Assembly (NCBI GenBank): GCA_020073305.1
Contig: JAIQFK010000004.1
Span: 186,001-250,000 of the forward strand
Reading direction: 5' to 3'
DNA length: 64,000 bases
DNA from: Terriglobia bacterium
Lineage (GTDB): Bacteria > Acidobacteriota > Terriglobia > Bryobacterales > Bryobacteraceae
Both the position numbers and the translations under genes were made by a program. Under the pieces are notes generated by a model that was not told where the DNA came from, made no database searches, and was given only the letters and a program-made list of their open reading frames with translations. Positions 17,586 to 26,104 of the stretch are shown here, in pieces; position 1 is the first letter of the stretch; each line of letters begins with the position of its first letter.

Positions 17586-20500
17586 TTATCGCTGAACGGT
17601 CAGAAAGACGTTCGGTTGACTCGACGTGCCAGCGATGTTCGCTACCACAGCCTGATCCCCATTGGGGACATCCGGGACGAGTACGTTGAACTGATAGAGT
17701 CCCTGGCCCACCAGGCCGGCAAACTTGATTGTGGCCGCCACCCCGCCGATCTGAATGGTGAGCTGGCCTGGAATGGCGAGCGGCGCCGCGCCCGCAAAGA
17801 TTTCGTCCGTAAGCACGGCTGGGCTGGTCGGCCCGAAGCCGGTACCGAATAGCGAAATGATTTCACCAGGTTTGGCGGGTTGCGTGGTCGCGGCGCTACC
17901 GAACAAGCCGGACTTCCCTAGGAATGCCCCGTTAGCGTGAACCGCGGCCAGATATCTGCGGTTCTCCGGATCGAACAGGAAGAAACCCGGTAGATAAGTC
18001 TGCAATGTCGCCGCTGCGGCGGCGCTGGTTCCCTGAGCATTGGTGACAGTCACCCGGACCGATCCGAGTGCGCTATCGGAAGGCGCTAGCGCGTTGATCT
18101 GTGTGGGACTGATGAAGTACACAGGGGCGTCTTTGCCATTGACCTTGACGCTGACGCCGTCCAGGATGACTGGCAGCCTGTTGCCGACAAAATCCGCAGC
18201 AGTCCAGAGACGTGTGGTCGCCGAAAGATGATCGCCATAGATCGTAATCCACGAACCACTCGCAATGCCGGCCTGAAAGCTGGCGGCATTTGTGACGCCG
18301 CTGGGTGAAATTTGGGGCAAAAACGCGGCTGCGAGCGAGTGGAAGGCGGCTACCACCAGATTGCGGGCGCGCTGCCCTCCCACGCGGCCGGGGTTGTTGT
18401 CGTCGCCGAACGCGATGCCCGCCGCGCCATCGTCGGAACCGCCGGTGGCCGGGATCGACACCGAGGTAGAGGACGCGCCGTTCTGTATGAACGTCAGCAA
18501 CTGTCCGTCCAGCGCCACTTGCAACTGGCTGCCCTGCGCGGCCATCTCCACCGTGTGGAAAATGGTGTTGTCGAACCTGACCTGCGGTGCGGTGGAAGCC
18601 ACCACCACGGAGGAGCTGAGGTTTTTCACCTTAACCGTGCCGGTGCTGTCGAGCTGTGTCCAGTAGCCGGAGGAATCGCCGCCGATGATGCCATCGCGGG
18701 CGGCCGCGGCCCGGCCATGGAAATACGGGCCCGCCTGCGAGATATGGCTGGTCACGTCTGGGGGAACGTACAGTTCCGCCTTGATGTTGAGATCGTGGCC
18801 AACGTTCACGCCCCGCTGGCCAGAGCTGCAGGCGTTCGGAGAATCGGTTACCTGCACACCGCTGTATCCCTGGCCGTTATTCTGCAAGGCGCCGGAGACA
18901 ATGCCGGCATCGGCTGTGAAGATGGGCAGATAGTAGTACGTGCCACTGCCGCCGAGTGAAAGATCCGCCGGTCCGAGCGAACAACTGCCGGAGTCCGCCC
19001 GGTTGAAAGTGTCGGAAAAGAGGACCGCAACGGGCGGCGCAGAGGCAGCCACGCCCTGCCCTGTGAGTGAGACGCTGACGCTCGGCTGAGTGGGATCGTT
19101 CGAGGCAATGGTGAGCGTTCCGTTCTTCGAGCCTGCCGTTTTCGGGCTGAAGCGAATGGTGACTGTTCGCTGGCCACCCGCCGGTAGGTCGAATGGCGTG
19201 GAGGGTGAGACAACACGGAATGGGCCTGTCACGATGGACAGCGAGCTGACCGCCAGCGACGCTGCGCCCGTATTCTGCACCGTGAGCGAAACATCTTTGG
19301 TTTGGCCCGCGCCGACGTTGCCGAAGGCCAGGCTGGTCGGCGTCACGGAAATGGAGGGTACGGGTGAAACTTGATTCTGCCCGCCGGTTACCGAGACGGT
19401 GGTTGTGGCATTAGCCGGATCGTTGCTCGAAATCGTAAGCGTTCCGGTTTGCCCGCCCGTAGCCGTTGGCGTGAACCGAACGGTAACTTGTTGCCGCCCC
19501 TGCGCCGGCAGGGTGAGAGGCGCCGCCGGTGAAACCAGCGTAAAGACGGGATTGTCAATGCCAAGCGAGTGCACGGTCAACGGCCCATTTCCTTTGTTCC
19601 GCACCCAGATAGTTTGGTTCGCAATCTGGCCCGGCGTAACGATGCCGAAAGCCAGGCTCGGCGGCGCTTCAATGCGCGGGGTGGCGGTGATTTCGATCGG
19701 TCCTACGATGGCCGAGGCCGTGGTCACTCCGCTTGTCGCCAGCACGCGGAAATAGGTCTTCGTGCCGGCTTGGATCTCGGCGGTATCGAAGGTGAAGGAA
19801 GGCTGCTGCAGATCCACTTCCATTGGAACCCACGAGTTGCCGCCATCGGCGGAGTACTGGACAACGTAAGAGAGCGGGTTTCCTTTGGGATCGGACCCAG
19901 ACCAGGTGATGGTGTTTGAGCCATTCCATTTGTCGCCCGCGCTGGGTTTGAGGATCTTCAGCGAGGGCGCCTGGCTGCTGACCGTCAAGGAAGCCAGTTC
20001 CTGCGCCCGATGGCGAAGGGCGATACGGGTGGTCCCAGCCGGAAGAGCGACCCTGAAGGAGAAACTTTCTGCGTCGAGGGGTGCAAATGTTTCCCGGGAC
20101 CGGAAGGCTAGCGTAAAGCAAAAGTCGCTGGATGCGCCGCCACTGGTGATGAACCGCAGACAATGATTGCCCGCGGGATCGGAGGACTCGCCGGGCGTCA
20201 CGGCGGTGAGCTGATAGGCCGGATCCAGGCTGCCGGCCGTGCCGTCGGCGCGCGCTGAGCCGCCGATCAGAAGGTATTCGGACGCGATGTTTTGTGGCTG
20301 CGCGGCGGCCGGTTGCGCTGTGTCAGACACCGAAGGCGCCACCGGCGCCGATGCCGCCCGCTGCAGCGCCTGCGAGCTGATCAGCTGTCCGTAATGAAAG
20401 TCAGAGATCCAGATATTGGACAGAGGATCGTAGCAATACGACATCAGGTCCATCTTCGTGGAAGGTTTCACCTCCATAGTGAGGGGATCCATACCGATCT

Positions 20501-22061
20501 CTTGAATCGTGGCGTCCGGGAGCTTCCAATCACCATCGGGGTCCTCTGCCTTGCAGCCATCCGCCGTGTTGGTATGCCTGAGTCCCATGTTGTGGCCCGT
20601 CTCGTGAGCCAGAATCCACCCGATATTTTCCGTGGTCCCGCTGGTGTCTTCGTTGAAAGTAACCCGGCTCGTGCCTCCCTCTCCGGCCCACGACGCGTCC
20701 GCCATGCCGCCCTGTTCGGCGCCTGGAATATTCGGCAGCCAAGCTGCAAGCTGATCGACGTTGCCGTAGTGGGCCTCCAGGATCAGATAAGCCTTTCGCA
20801 ATGTGGTGAACATCTGGTCGACGTCGTCGGAAGTGATCAGCGGCTTGGTCCAGGTCTTTTGCGGAATCTGCAGAGGCACATACCGCACACCGTCATCGGG
20901 AATAGGGTAAAGCTTCGGGATCAGAGTATCGGCGCCGCTCACATTGGCAGTGGGACATTTTTTTTCCTCCCCTGGCGGCTGATAGCAAATGGGCCAGTAG
21001 TAAATGTTCAAGGGATACGGAATGTTGGCGAGAGCCGTGAATGTCACCGGTTGTGGGAAAGTGTTGTTGGCCGTGTTCTGCTCCGTAACTCCGGCGGGCG
21101 GGCTGACTCCGGCCACCAGCCGGATGGACCCGGCCGCAGTCCAGTTCTTTGGCAGTAAAAAATTGAGCGAGTCGCCGGCGTTGGCGGGATTCCATTCGAC
21201 CGGCACGGTGATGGCATGGTTGGCGGGTGCGAGCGGCGAGCCGGGCAACTCCACGCCGTTCCGGAAGCCGCGTAGAGTTCCGGAGACGCCCGCCAGCGGC
21301 TGCGCATTGTTGCCGCTCACCGTCGCGAACACGCGGACGGCCGTGCTCTTGTTGGCAATCAGCGGCATGCTGTTGTGCTCGTCCTGGATCACCTGCACGA
21401 CTTCCACCGTGTCCACCGCCAAATCGAGCGCAGACGCGACGGGTCCTGTCGAGAGCGCGTATGTAGTCGTGACCGAGAAGCCGAAAGAGGCCCCCGTGCC
21501 GTCCGCTCGGGTCACGAAGATCGAGCCCCCGTATTTGAAGGTGAACTGTTGCGGGCTATTTGTGCCCACTGAGATCCAGTTCAGAGTGCATGGACTGCTG
21601 GCCGAAAGGTTGCTCGTGCCCTGCGGCACAGGGTCGTCGGTGTTCACGATCGTGCAAGCCTGGGGCTGGTATGGGTCGTAGTCCACAATGGTGATCTGGT
21701 CCGAGAAAGTGCCGTCGGCTGTGGTGAAGGTGCCGGACAGGCCGATCGATGCCTGGAATGGCGATTGAAACATCAGAGAACCAAAAGAGGCACCCATGCT
21801 GGCTGCCGGGGCGACTGCGGGAAAACTCAGCGTGACCTGTGCCTGAATGGACGCTCCTTTGCAATCAGCCGTGACTGGAAACGTCGCGTTTGGCGTCGTG
21901 TAGTTGGCTGGCGGCGAATCCGCAATATTACAGCTTTGTTCCCCGGAAACGGTTACCTGGTGGGATACGAAAGTCCCCGTGTAGCTTTGCCCATGCAGCG
22001 CTCCGCAGCCTGCAAGGAACCATAAAGCCAAGTTTCGGATCTGTTTCTGCACGCCGTCCAC
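17586..22061 (-). CDS. Very large secreted metzincin-like protein with choice-of-anchor D repeats and Solibacter-type C-terminus
   Basis: Exported protein of 1491 residues, starting GTG 22061 (GTG 22052 also possible) with a signal peptide (LALWFLAGCGALHGQ). Residues 486-496 read HETGHNMGLRH, a complete HExxHxxGxxH metzincin zinc site, in a peptidase region from roughly 360 to 600. A fibronectin-like region near 700-790 follows. Two choice-of-anchor D repeats (LAFGIVTPGQ and LAFGNVGAGQ, each ending in a SNDP segment) occupy about 810-1020. A laminin-G-like part and a C-terminal Ig-like domain of the type common in Solibacter (VTNAASFQAGIASGSWITI, LFGTGFGPTSP) complete it. It is probably a cell-surface or extracellular protease. 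It is convergent with the histidine kinase, with 16 bases between the stops. Confidence 0.82.
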   Translation of the reverse strand: MDGVQKQIRNLALWFLAGCGALHGQSYTGTFVSHQVTVSGEQSCNIADSPPANYTTPNATFPVTADCKGASIQAQVTLSFPAVAPAASMGASFGSLMFQSPFQASIGLSGTFTTADGTFSDQITIVDYDPYQPQACTIVNTDDPVPQGTSNLSASSPCTLNWISVGTNSPQQFTFKYGGSIFVTRADGTGASFGFSVTTTYALSTGPVASALDLAVDTVEVVQVIQDEHNSMPLIANKSTAVRVFATVSGNNAQPLAGVSGTLRGFRNGVELPGSPLAPANHAITVPVEWNPANAGDSLNFLLPKNWTAAGSIRLVAGVSPPAGVTEQNTANNTFPQPVTFTALANIPYPLNIYYWPICYQPPGEEKKCPTANVSGADTLIPKLYPIPDDGVRYVPLQIPQKTWTKPLITSDDVDQMFTTLRKAYLILEAHYGNVDQLAAWLPNIPGAEQGGMADASWAGEGGTSRVTFNEDTSGTTENIGWILAHETGHNMGLRHTNTADGCKAEDPDGDWKLPDATIQEIGMDPLTMEVKPSTKMDLMSYCYDPLSNIWISDFHYGQLISSQALQRAASAPVAPSVSDTAQPAAAQPQNIASEYLLIGGSARADGTAGSLDPAYQLTAVTPGESSDPAGNHCLRFITSGGASSDFCFTLAFRSRETFAPLDAESFSFRVALPAGTTRIALRHRAQELASLTVSSQAPSLKILKPSAGDKWNGSNTITWSGSDPKGNPLSYVVQYSADGGNSWVPMEVDLQQPSFTFDTAEIQAGTKTYFRVLATSGVTTASAIVGPIEITATPRIEAPPSLAFGIVTPGQIANQTIWVRNKGNGPLTVHSLGIDNPVFTLVSPAAPLTLPAQGRQQVTVRFTPTATGGQTGTLTISSNDPANATTTVSVTGGQNQVSPVPSISVTPTSLAFGNVGAGQTKDVSLTVQNTGAASLAVSSLSIVTGPFRVVSPSTPFDLPAGGQRTVTIRFSPKTAGSKNGTLTIASNDPTQPSVSVSLTGQGVAASAPPVAVLFSDTFNRADSGSCSLGPADLSLGGSGTYYYLPIFTADAGIVSGALQNNGQGYSGVQVTDSPNACSSGQRGVNVGHDLNIKAELYVPPDVTSHISQAGPYFHGRAAAARDGIIGGDSSGYWTQLDSTGTVKVKNLSSSVVVASTAPQVRFDNTIFHTVEMAAQGSQLQVALDGQLLTFIQNGASSTSVSIPATGGSDDGAAGIAFGDDNNPGRVGGQRARNLVVAAFHSLAAAFLPQISPSGVTNAASFQAGIASGSWITIYGDHLSATTRLWTAADFVGNRLPVILDGVSVKVNGKDAPVYFISPTQINALAPSDSALGSVRVTVTNAQGTSAAAAATLQTYLPGFFLFDPENRRYLAAVHANGAFLGKSGLFGSAATTQPAKPGEIISLFGTGFGPTSPAVLTDEIFAGAAPLAIPGQLTIQIGGVAATIKFAGLVGQGLYQFNVLVPDVPNGDQAVVANIAGTSSQPNVFLTVQR

Positions 22062-22174
22062 CTCTTCACTTGGCAGGGATGCCAGTACTCAACCGGCGCT
22101 CCCTGGCGAGAGAGTCCGGCTTAGAGTCAATCGGCGGAAAAGTGGAATGGATTAGATCTGCCGGCGGCGATCGG

Positions 22175-22948
22175 CTATTCGGTCGTGCGCTTCACTTCCG
22201 GCAGGAAGCGCCGCACGCCGTAATCGTAGGCCGCGGCTCCCAGGATGCCACCAAGGATCGGGCCGACGATTGGCACCCAGAAGACCTTGGGTCCGTTGGT
22301 CAGGCCGTTGTTCTTGAAACCGGCGACAGCGGTGAACAGGCGGGGTCCAAAATCGCGCGCGGGATTAATGGCGTATCCGTGCATGCCGCCAAACGACATT
22401 CCAATCGCCACCACCACCGCGCCGATCAGCACGGGCGTCAGGTTGGCTCCTGGCGGCTGGTTGCGTTCGTCAATAATCGCGAGCACCAGCAACACCAGAA
22501 GCGCCGTGCCGATGGTCTGATCCAGCAGTCCGGCTGAAGGAGAATCCGGAAAGGCGGGAAAGGTCGTAAACACGCCCGCCGTGTGGTCGAGCTGCGGATC
22601 GGTTGCGTGAAAAGCCGGAGCGTAGTTCCAGAACACCAGCGCGGCCGCGACGAAAGCCCCCAGCACCTGCGCGCCGATGTAAGGCCCGACCTTTCGCCAG
22701 GGGAAATCGCGATAAATGGCGAGCGCAACAGTCACGGCCGGGTTGATATGCGCCCCCGAGATGCGGCCGGCGATGTAGACTCCCATAGTTACCCCGAGGC
22801 CCCAACCGAACGTGATATTGGTGAAGCCGCCGTGCACCACCTCTCCCGGCGCCCCGTTACCGAACAGCACCACCATGGCAACCACGCCGTCGCCGAACAG
22901 AATCAGGACGAGCGTGCCGAAGAACTCCGCGATCAACTCAGGCAGCAT
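22175..22948 (-). CDS. glpF: MIP family aquaglyceroporin (GlpF-like)
   Basis: Inner-membrane channel of 257 residues with six predicted helices and two half-helices. Both pore motifs are present: GAHINPAVTVA in the first half and GYAINPARDFGPR in the second. The Asp after NPAR is typical of glycerol facilitators rather than strict water channels, so glycerol or other small polyols are likely substrates (inference). No glycerol kinase is nearby. No clear ribosome site precedes the ATG. Confidence 0.88.
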   Translation of the reverse strand: MLPELIAEFFGTLVLILFGDGVVAMVVLFGNGAPGEVVHGGFTNITFGWGLGVTMGVYIAGRISGAHINPAVTVALAIYRDFPWRKVGPYIGAQVLGAFVAAALVFWNYAPAFHATDPQLDHTAGVFTTFPAFPDSPSAGLLDQTIGTALLVLLVLAIIDERNQPPGANLTPVLIGAVVVAIGMSFGGMHGYAINPARDFGPRLFTAVAGFKNNGLTNGPKVFWVPIVGPILGGILGAAAYDYGVRRFLPEVKRTTE

Positions 22949-22968
22949 GCCAATAGTAAATCACAAAA

Positions 22969-22999
22969 GGCGAAAGCCGCAGGCCCGTGGTTTATTCGG
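22969..22999. repeat. 31-bp dispersed repeat unit, copy A
   Basis: This 31-base unit begins GGCGAAAGCCGCAGGCCCGT and ends GGTTTATTCGG. It matches the unit at 46021-46051 at 24 of 31 positions, and six of the seven differences are transitions. As at 46021, it is followed at once by the beginning of a second unit (GGCAAAAG). It lies just upstream of glpF, between that gene and the HIT gene. Confidence 0.6.
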
Positions 23000-23068
23000 G
23001 GCAAAAGGCAAAAGTGGGAAGGCAAAAGGAAGGTGGCTTCGCTGCTTCTTCTACTTTTGCCTTTTGCC
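23000..23068. repeat. Perfect 16-bp inverted repeat at the 3' end of the HIT gene
   Basis: GGCAAAAGGCAAAAGT (23000-23015) is matched exactly by ACTTTTGCCTTTTGCC (23053-23068), with 37 bases between. A further GGCAAAAGG copy lies in the loop. The right arm encodes the last residues and stop of the HIT protein. As RNA it would form a long, A/U-rich stem directly after the HIT gene, acting as a terminator-like or messenger-stabilising end, but there is no clean U-tract. Confidence 0.55.
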
Positions 23069-23557
23069 TTGTCGCTCTTTCCAAGGCATCTTCTTCAGCT
23101 TCTGGTAAGTAGTCCCCAAGTCTTCCGGCACCACGCGCGTTTCTCCGATCGTGCTCATGAAGTTGGCGTCGCCTGACCAGCGCGGCACCACGTGCATATG
23201 GATGTGGCCAGCCACGCCCGCACCGGCGCTGGCGCCGATATTCAGGCCGACATTCAGTCCGTCCGGCTGGTACACGGCCCGCAGATTGATCTCCGCACGT
23301 TGCGTCAGGCGCATCATCTCCAAAAGCACGGCGTCGGGCGATTGCTCGAGGGTGGGCACATGCTGATAGGGTGCGATCATCATGTGGCCTGCTGTGTAGG
23401 GAAACAAATTCAGTAGAACGAAATTCAGCTTGCCGCGGTAAAGGATGTAATTCTCCGCATCTTTGTCTTCCGAGGCCTTGATGCAGAAGATGCAACCGTC
23501 CGACGGCTTGGCTTCGCTGATGTATCGATACCGCCATGGCGTCCAAAGGTGGTCCAT
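23051..23557 (-). CDS. HIT family nucleotide hydrolase/phosphorylase (Ap4A phosphorylase-like)
   Basis: Cytoplasmic histidine-triad enzyme of 168 residues acting on dinucleoside polyphosphates or nucleotide conjugates. It begins MDHLWTPWRYRYI, has CIFC near residue 23 and the triad HIHMHVV near residue 124. The N-terminal WTPWR and the length fit the Ap4A phosphorylase-like branch known from mycobacteria. An AAGGA precedes the ATG by nine bases. It follows the HU-like gene by 13 bases on the same strand. The C-terminal tail (WKERQGKRQK) is basic and lies within a repeat, so it may be recently altered. Confidence 0.88.
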   Translation of the reverse strand: MDHLWTPWRYRYISEAKPSDGCIFCIKASEDKDAENYILYRGKLNFVLLNLFPYTAGHMMIAPYQHVPTLEQSPDAVLLEMMRLTQRAEINLRAVYQPDGLNVGLNIGASAGAGVAGHIHMHVVPRWSGDANFMSTIGETRVVPEDLGTTYQKLKKMPWKERQGKRQK

Positions 23558-23570
23558 GGCTGGCGTTTCC

Positions 23571-23897
23571 TTAATGGGGCTGAGGCTGTTGATCGGCCGG
23601 TGCGGGCTCTTTGCCGGCTGCGGAGTTGTTCACCACGTCCTTAAGTTCTTTGCTGGGCTTGAAATAAGGAATCTTCTTGGCGGGTACCTCAACGCGCGTG
23701 CCGGTCTTCGGGTTGCGACCGATGCGAGGCTGACGCTGGCGCGTGCGAAAACTACCGAAACCGCGGATCTCGATCTTGTCGCCGCCGCGCAGGGCTTTCA
23801 CGATGCTGTCGAAGATGGACTCCACGATGACCTCGGATTCCTTGCGGGTCATTTCCACTACGCGCGAGACCTCTTCAATCAGATCCGCCTTCGTCAT
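23571..23897 (-). CDS. HU/IHF family DNA-bending protein
   Basis: Nucleoid protein of 108 residues that binds and bends DNA as a dimer. It begins MTKADLIEEV, contains GFGSFRTRQRQPRIGRNPKTG (the beta-arm with the RNPKTG motif) and the conserved end of the fold (PYFKPSKELKDVVN), plus a short low-complexity tail. The start is ATG 23897, seven bases after a strong AAGGAGG; a GTG at 23903 would be only one base from that site. A sigma70-type promoter lies just upstream. HU and IHF cannot be separated with confidence by eye. Confidence 0.92.
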   Translation of the reverse strand: MTKADLIEEVSRVVEMTRKESEVIVESIFDSIVKALRGGDKIEIRGFGSFRTRQRQPRIGRNPKTGTRVEVPAKKIPYFKPSKELKDVVNNSAAGKEPAPADQQPQPH

Positions 23898-23914
23898 TTT
23901 CACGCCTCCTTGCT

Positions 23915-23943
23915 AACTTAGCGAAAAACTAATGATCTTTCAA
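23915..23943 (-). promoter_or_regulatory. Promoter of the HU/IHF-like gene
   Basis: On the minus strand: TTGAAA (-35, 23938-23943), a 17-base spacer, then TAAGTT (-10, 23915-23920). The hexamers match consensus at four of six and three to four of six positions. Transcription would start about 10 bases before the AAGGAGG ribosome site, giving a very short leader. Confidence 0.55.
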
Positions 23944-24035
23944 CAGATTACAGTCCGAACAGTATCGCCTGCCACACGGGGCATTTGCAACGTGAACTCT
24001 GCCGGATGCACCCAAAAGAAGGGTGTCGGTCGTAG

Positions 24036-25754
24036 CTAAGTCTTTTTTTCTTTTACGCTTACGACCTCTTCTATGGTTGTTGTGGCCGCCGTCGCCTGGC
24101 GCTGATAATCCTCCAGGCGGGCGCGTTCTTCATCCTCCGTCACGGCCCTCAGGCTGAGCCCGATTTTTTTCTCCGACTCATTCATTTTAATGATCTTGAA
24201 GTCGTGTTCCTGCCCGACTTCGATGGGCGGCGCCTCGGATTTGCGGCCGGAGTAGCCCGGCACCTCCGAGTAATGGCACAATCCTTCCACGCCCTCGGCC
24301 AGCTCCACAAATGCGCCGAAGCCCGCGAGGCGGCAAACGCGGCCATGCACCATGTCGCCGACGTGATGGGTTTGAAAATATCGTTCCCAGGCATCGGGTT
24401 GCAGTTGTTTCAGGCCCAACGACAGGCGGTGCGACTTGGCGTCGATGGCCAGAATGACGGCCTGCACGATCTGCCCCTTCTTCAGCACCTCGGAGGGATG
24501 CTTGACGCGCTTGGTCCAGGAAAGATCGGAGACATGCACGAGTCCGTCAATGCCTTCCTCGATTTCCACGAATGCCCCGAAATCGGTCATGTTGCGGACG
24601 CGGCCTTCGACGACCGAGCCCACGCTGTAACGGTCTTCAATGGTCGTCCACGGATTGGGCTCGAGTTGCTTCAGTCCCAGCGAGATGCGGCGCTCCTTGG
24701 AGTGGACGTCGAGAACCACAGCCTCCACCTGGTCGCCCGGGCTGACCACTTTGGCGGGATGTTTCATGCGCCGCGACCAGGTCATTTCGGTCACGTGGAT
24801 CAGGCCTTCCACGCCCGGCTCGAGCTCGACGAAAGCCCCGTAATCGGTGACATTCACGACGCGTCCGACCACGCGGCTGTTCACCGTGTAGCGCTCGACG
24901 ACGCCTTCCCAGGGATCTGGCGCCAGTTGCTTCATGCCGAGCGACACACGCTCGCGGGTGCGATCGAACTTCAGAACCTTGACGGTTACTTCGTCACCGG
25001 GGTGCACGACCTCGGAGGGGTGACCTACGCGACCGTAGGACATGTCGGTAACATGCAACAGGCCATCGATGCCGCCCAGATCAATGAACGCACCGTACTC
25101 GGTGAGGTTCTTGACTACGCCGGTTACCACGGCTCCCTCTTGCAGGTGTTCGAGCGTGGTCGTCTTGCGCTCAGTGGCTTCCTGCTCCACGGCCAGCTTG
25201 CGTGAAACCACGACGTTTCCGCGACGGCGGTTCAGCTTAATGATTTTGACGGGAATGTCCTGGCCAATGAAGGAGTCGAGGTTGCGCACCGGCCGCGGAT
25301 CGATCTGGGACCCGGGCATGAAGCCGTTGATCCCGACATCCACGGAGAGTCCGCCTTTCACGCGTCCGAGCACACGGCCAGAGATAATCAACTGCTCCTG
25401 AAACGCTTTTTCGAGATTCTCCCAGACCCGCAGGCGCGCGGCCTTCTCATGCGAGAGCAGAATGTAGCCCTCGACCTCTTCGCCATGGTCGATCATGACG
25501 TCGACCACATCACCGGGATGGACGTGAATCTCGCCGGCGGGGGAGCGGAACTGTTCGATGGGGACCAAGCCTTCGGATTTGTATCCGAAGTCGATAATCA
25601 CTTCCTGGCCGGTGACTTTCAGCACGCGGCCTTCGAGGATCTCGCCTTCAGCGGGGGGAACAAAGTGGCTGTAGTCGTCGAGGAGGTGTTCGTAGTCCTC
25701 CGTGTTGGTTTGAACGGGCTGTTCCACCTTCCCGCTGTTCTGGTCGACGGCCAT
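24036..25754 (-). CDS. rpsA: 30S ribosomal protein S1
   Basis: RNA-binding ribosomal protein of 572 residues that helps load messenger RNA. Six S1 domains can be counted, beginning at GEILEGRVLK, ISGRVLGRVKG, GAVVTGVVKN, SRVVGRVVNV, GSVVEGRVRN and GDMVHGRVCR. Domains 3-5 are the most alike (YGAFIDL, YGAFVEL, FGAFVEI). The start is ATG 25754, seven bases after GGAG; a TTG two codons earlier is a weaker choice. A consensus promoter at 25918-25946 leaves a leader of about 155 bases. Confidence 0.95.
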   Translation of the reverse strand: MAVDQNSGKVEQPVQTNTEDYEHLLDDYSHFVPPAEGEILEGRVLKVTGQEVIIDFGYKSEGLVPIEQFRSPAGEIHVHPGDVVDVMIDHGEEVEGYILLSHEKAARLRVWENLEKAFQEQLIISGRVLGRVKGGLSVDVGINGFMPGSQIDPRPVRNLDSFIGQDIPVKIIKLNRRRGNVVVSRKLAVEQEATERKTTTLEHLQEGAVVTGVVKNLTEYGAFIDLGGIDGLLHVTDMSYGRVGHPSEVVHPGDEVTVKVLKFDRTRERVSLGMKQLAPDPWEGVVERYTVNSRVVGRVVNVTDYGAFVELEPGVEGLIHVTEMTWSRRMKHPAKVVSPGDQVEAVVLDVHSKERRISLGLKQLEPNPWTTIEDRYSVGSVVEGRVRNMTDFGAFVEIEEGIDGLVHVSDLSWTKRVKHPSEVLKKGQIVQAVILAIDAKSHRLSLGLKQLQPDAWERYFQTHHVGDMVHGRVCRLAGFGAFVELAEGVEGLCHYSEVPGYSGRKSEAPPIEVGQEHDFKIIKMNESEKKIGLSLRAVTEDEERARLEDYQRQATAATTTIEEVVSVKEKKT

Positions 25755-25917
25755 GGCCAATCTCCGGCGTCACTGATTTCTTAAAGGCTCGCGGAAACAC
25801 AGATCGCGCGATGTGTCATAAAACTGGGAGTTGAATCGAGACTTCGGTGGGTACCCCTCCAGCCGAAATCGCTGCGCAAGACCACAAACAAACCAATAAT
25901 AATCAGTATGTTAAACG

Positions 25918-25946
25918 AATATAGCCGAGACATTTACGGATGTCAA
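25918..25946 (-). promoter_or_regulatory. rpsA promoter
   Basis: On the minus strand: a perfect TTGACA (-35, 25941-25946), 17-base spacer, and TATATT (-10, 25918-25923). This is the best sigma70-type promoter in the window and fits a highly expressed ribosomal gene. It puts the transcript start near 25911. Confidence 0.75.
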
Positions 25947-26050
25947 CGCCGACTCGCTGGCAAGCTGGAGAGATGAAGGCCATGTTATCCGGGAGAACGG
26001 AAGCACAACGGTCCTACATTCCAGTTCGCGACACGCCCTCGAGATTGCCG

Positions 26051-26079
26051 TTGAATTTATGAGCCCGCGCTAATACAAT
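26051..26079 (+). promoter_or_regulatory. Promoter of the secreted kinase-like gene
   Basis: TTGAAT (-35, 26051-26056), 17-base spacer, TACAAT (-10, 26074-26079). A GAGG ribosome site follows seven bases before the ATG at 26105. Confidence 0.65.
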
Positions 26080-26104
26080 AGAACGCCTGAAACGAGGTCC
26101 GCTC

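Larger units (their letters stand above)
25755..26104. other. Divergent intergenic region between rpsA and the secreted kinase-like gene
   Basis: This 350-base stretch has no gene. It holds the rpsA promoter and its roughly 155-base leader on the minus strand, and a separate promoter and ribosome site for the plus-strand gene. Within the leader are potential hairpins: TTCGG...CCGAA enclosing the palindrome GGGTACCC, and ACACA...TGTGT enclosing ATCGCGCGAT. Confidence 0.7.

Noticed and set aside
22969-23068. GGCAAAAG repeats considered as a CRISPR-like array
   Set aside because: Copies are adjacent or overlapping, of unequal length, with no regular unique spacers and no cas genes.
24009-24025. 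Hairpin CACCC...GGGTG after rpsA as a terminator
   Set aside because: The stem is only 5 bp and no U-tract follows it in the direction of transcription.
24204-25205. A 333-codon open frame on the plus strand opposite rpsA
   Set aside because: It is antisense to six recognisable S1 domains and its translation has no coherent domain; long antisense frames are expected at this GC content.
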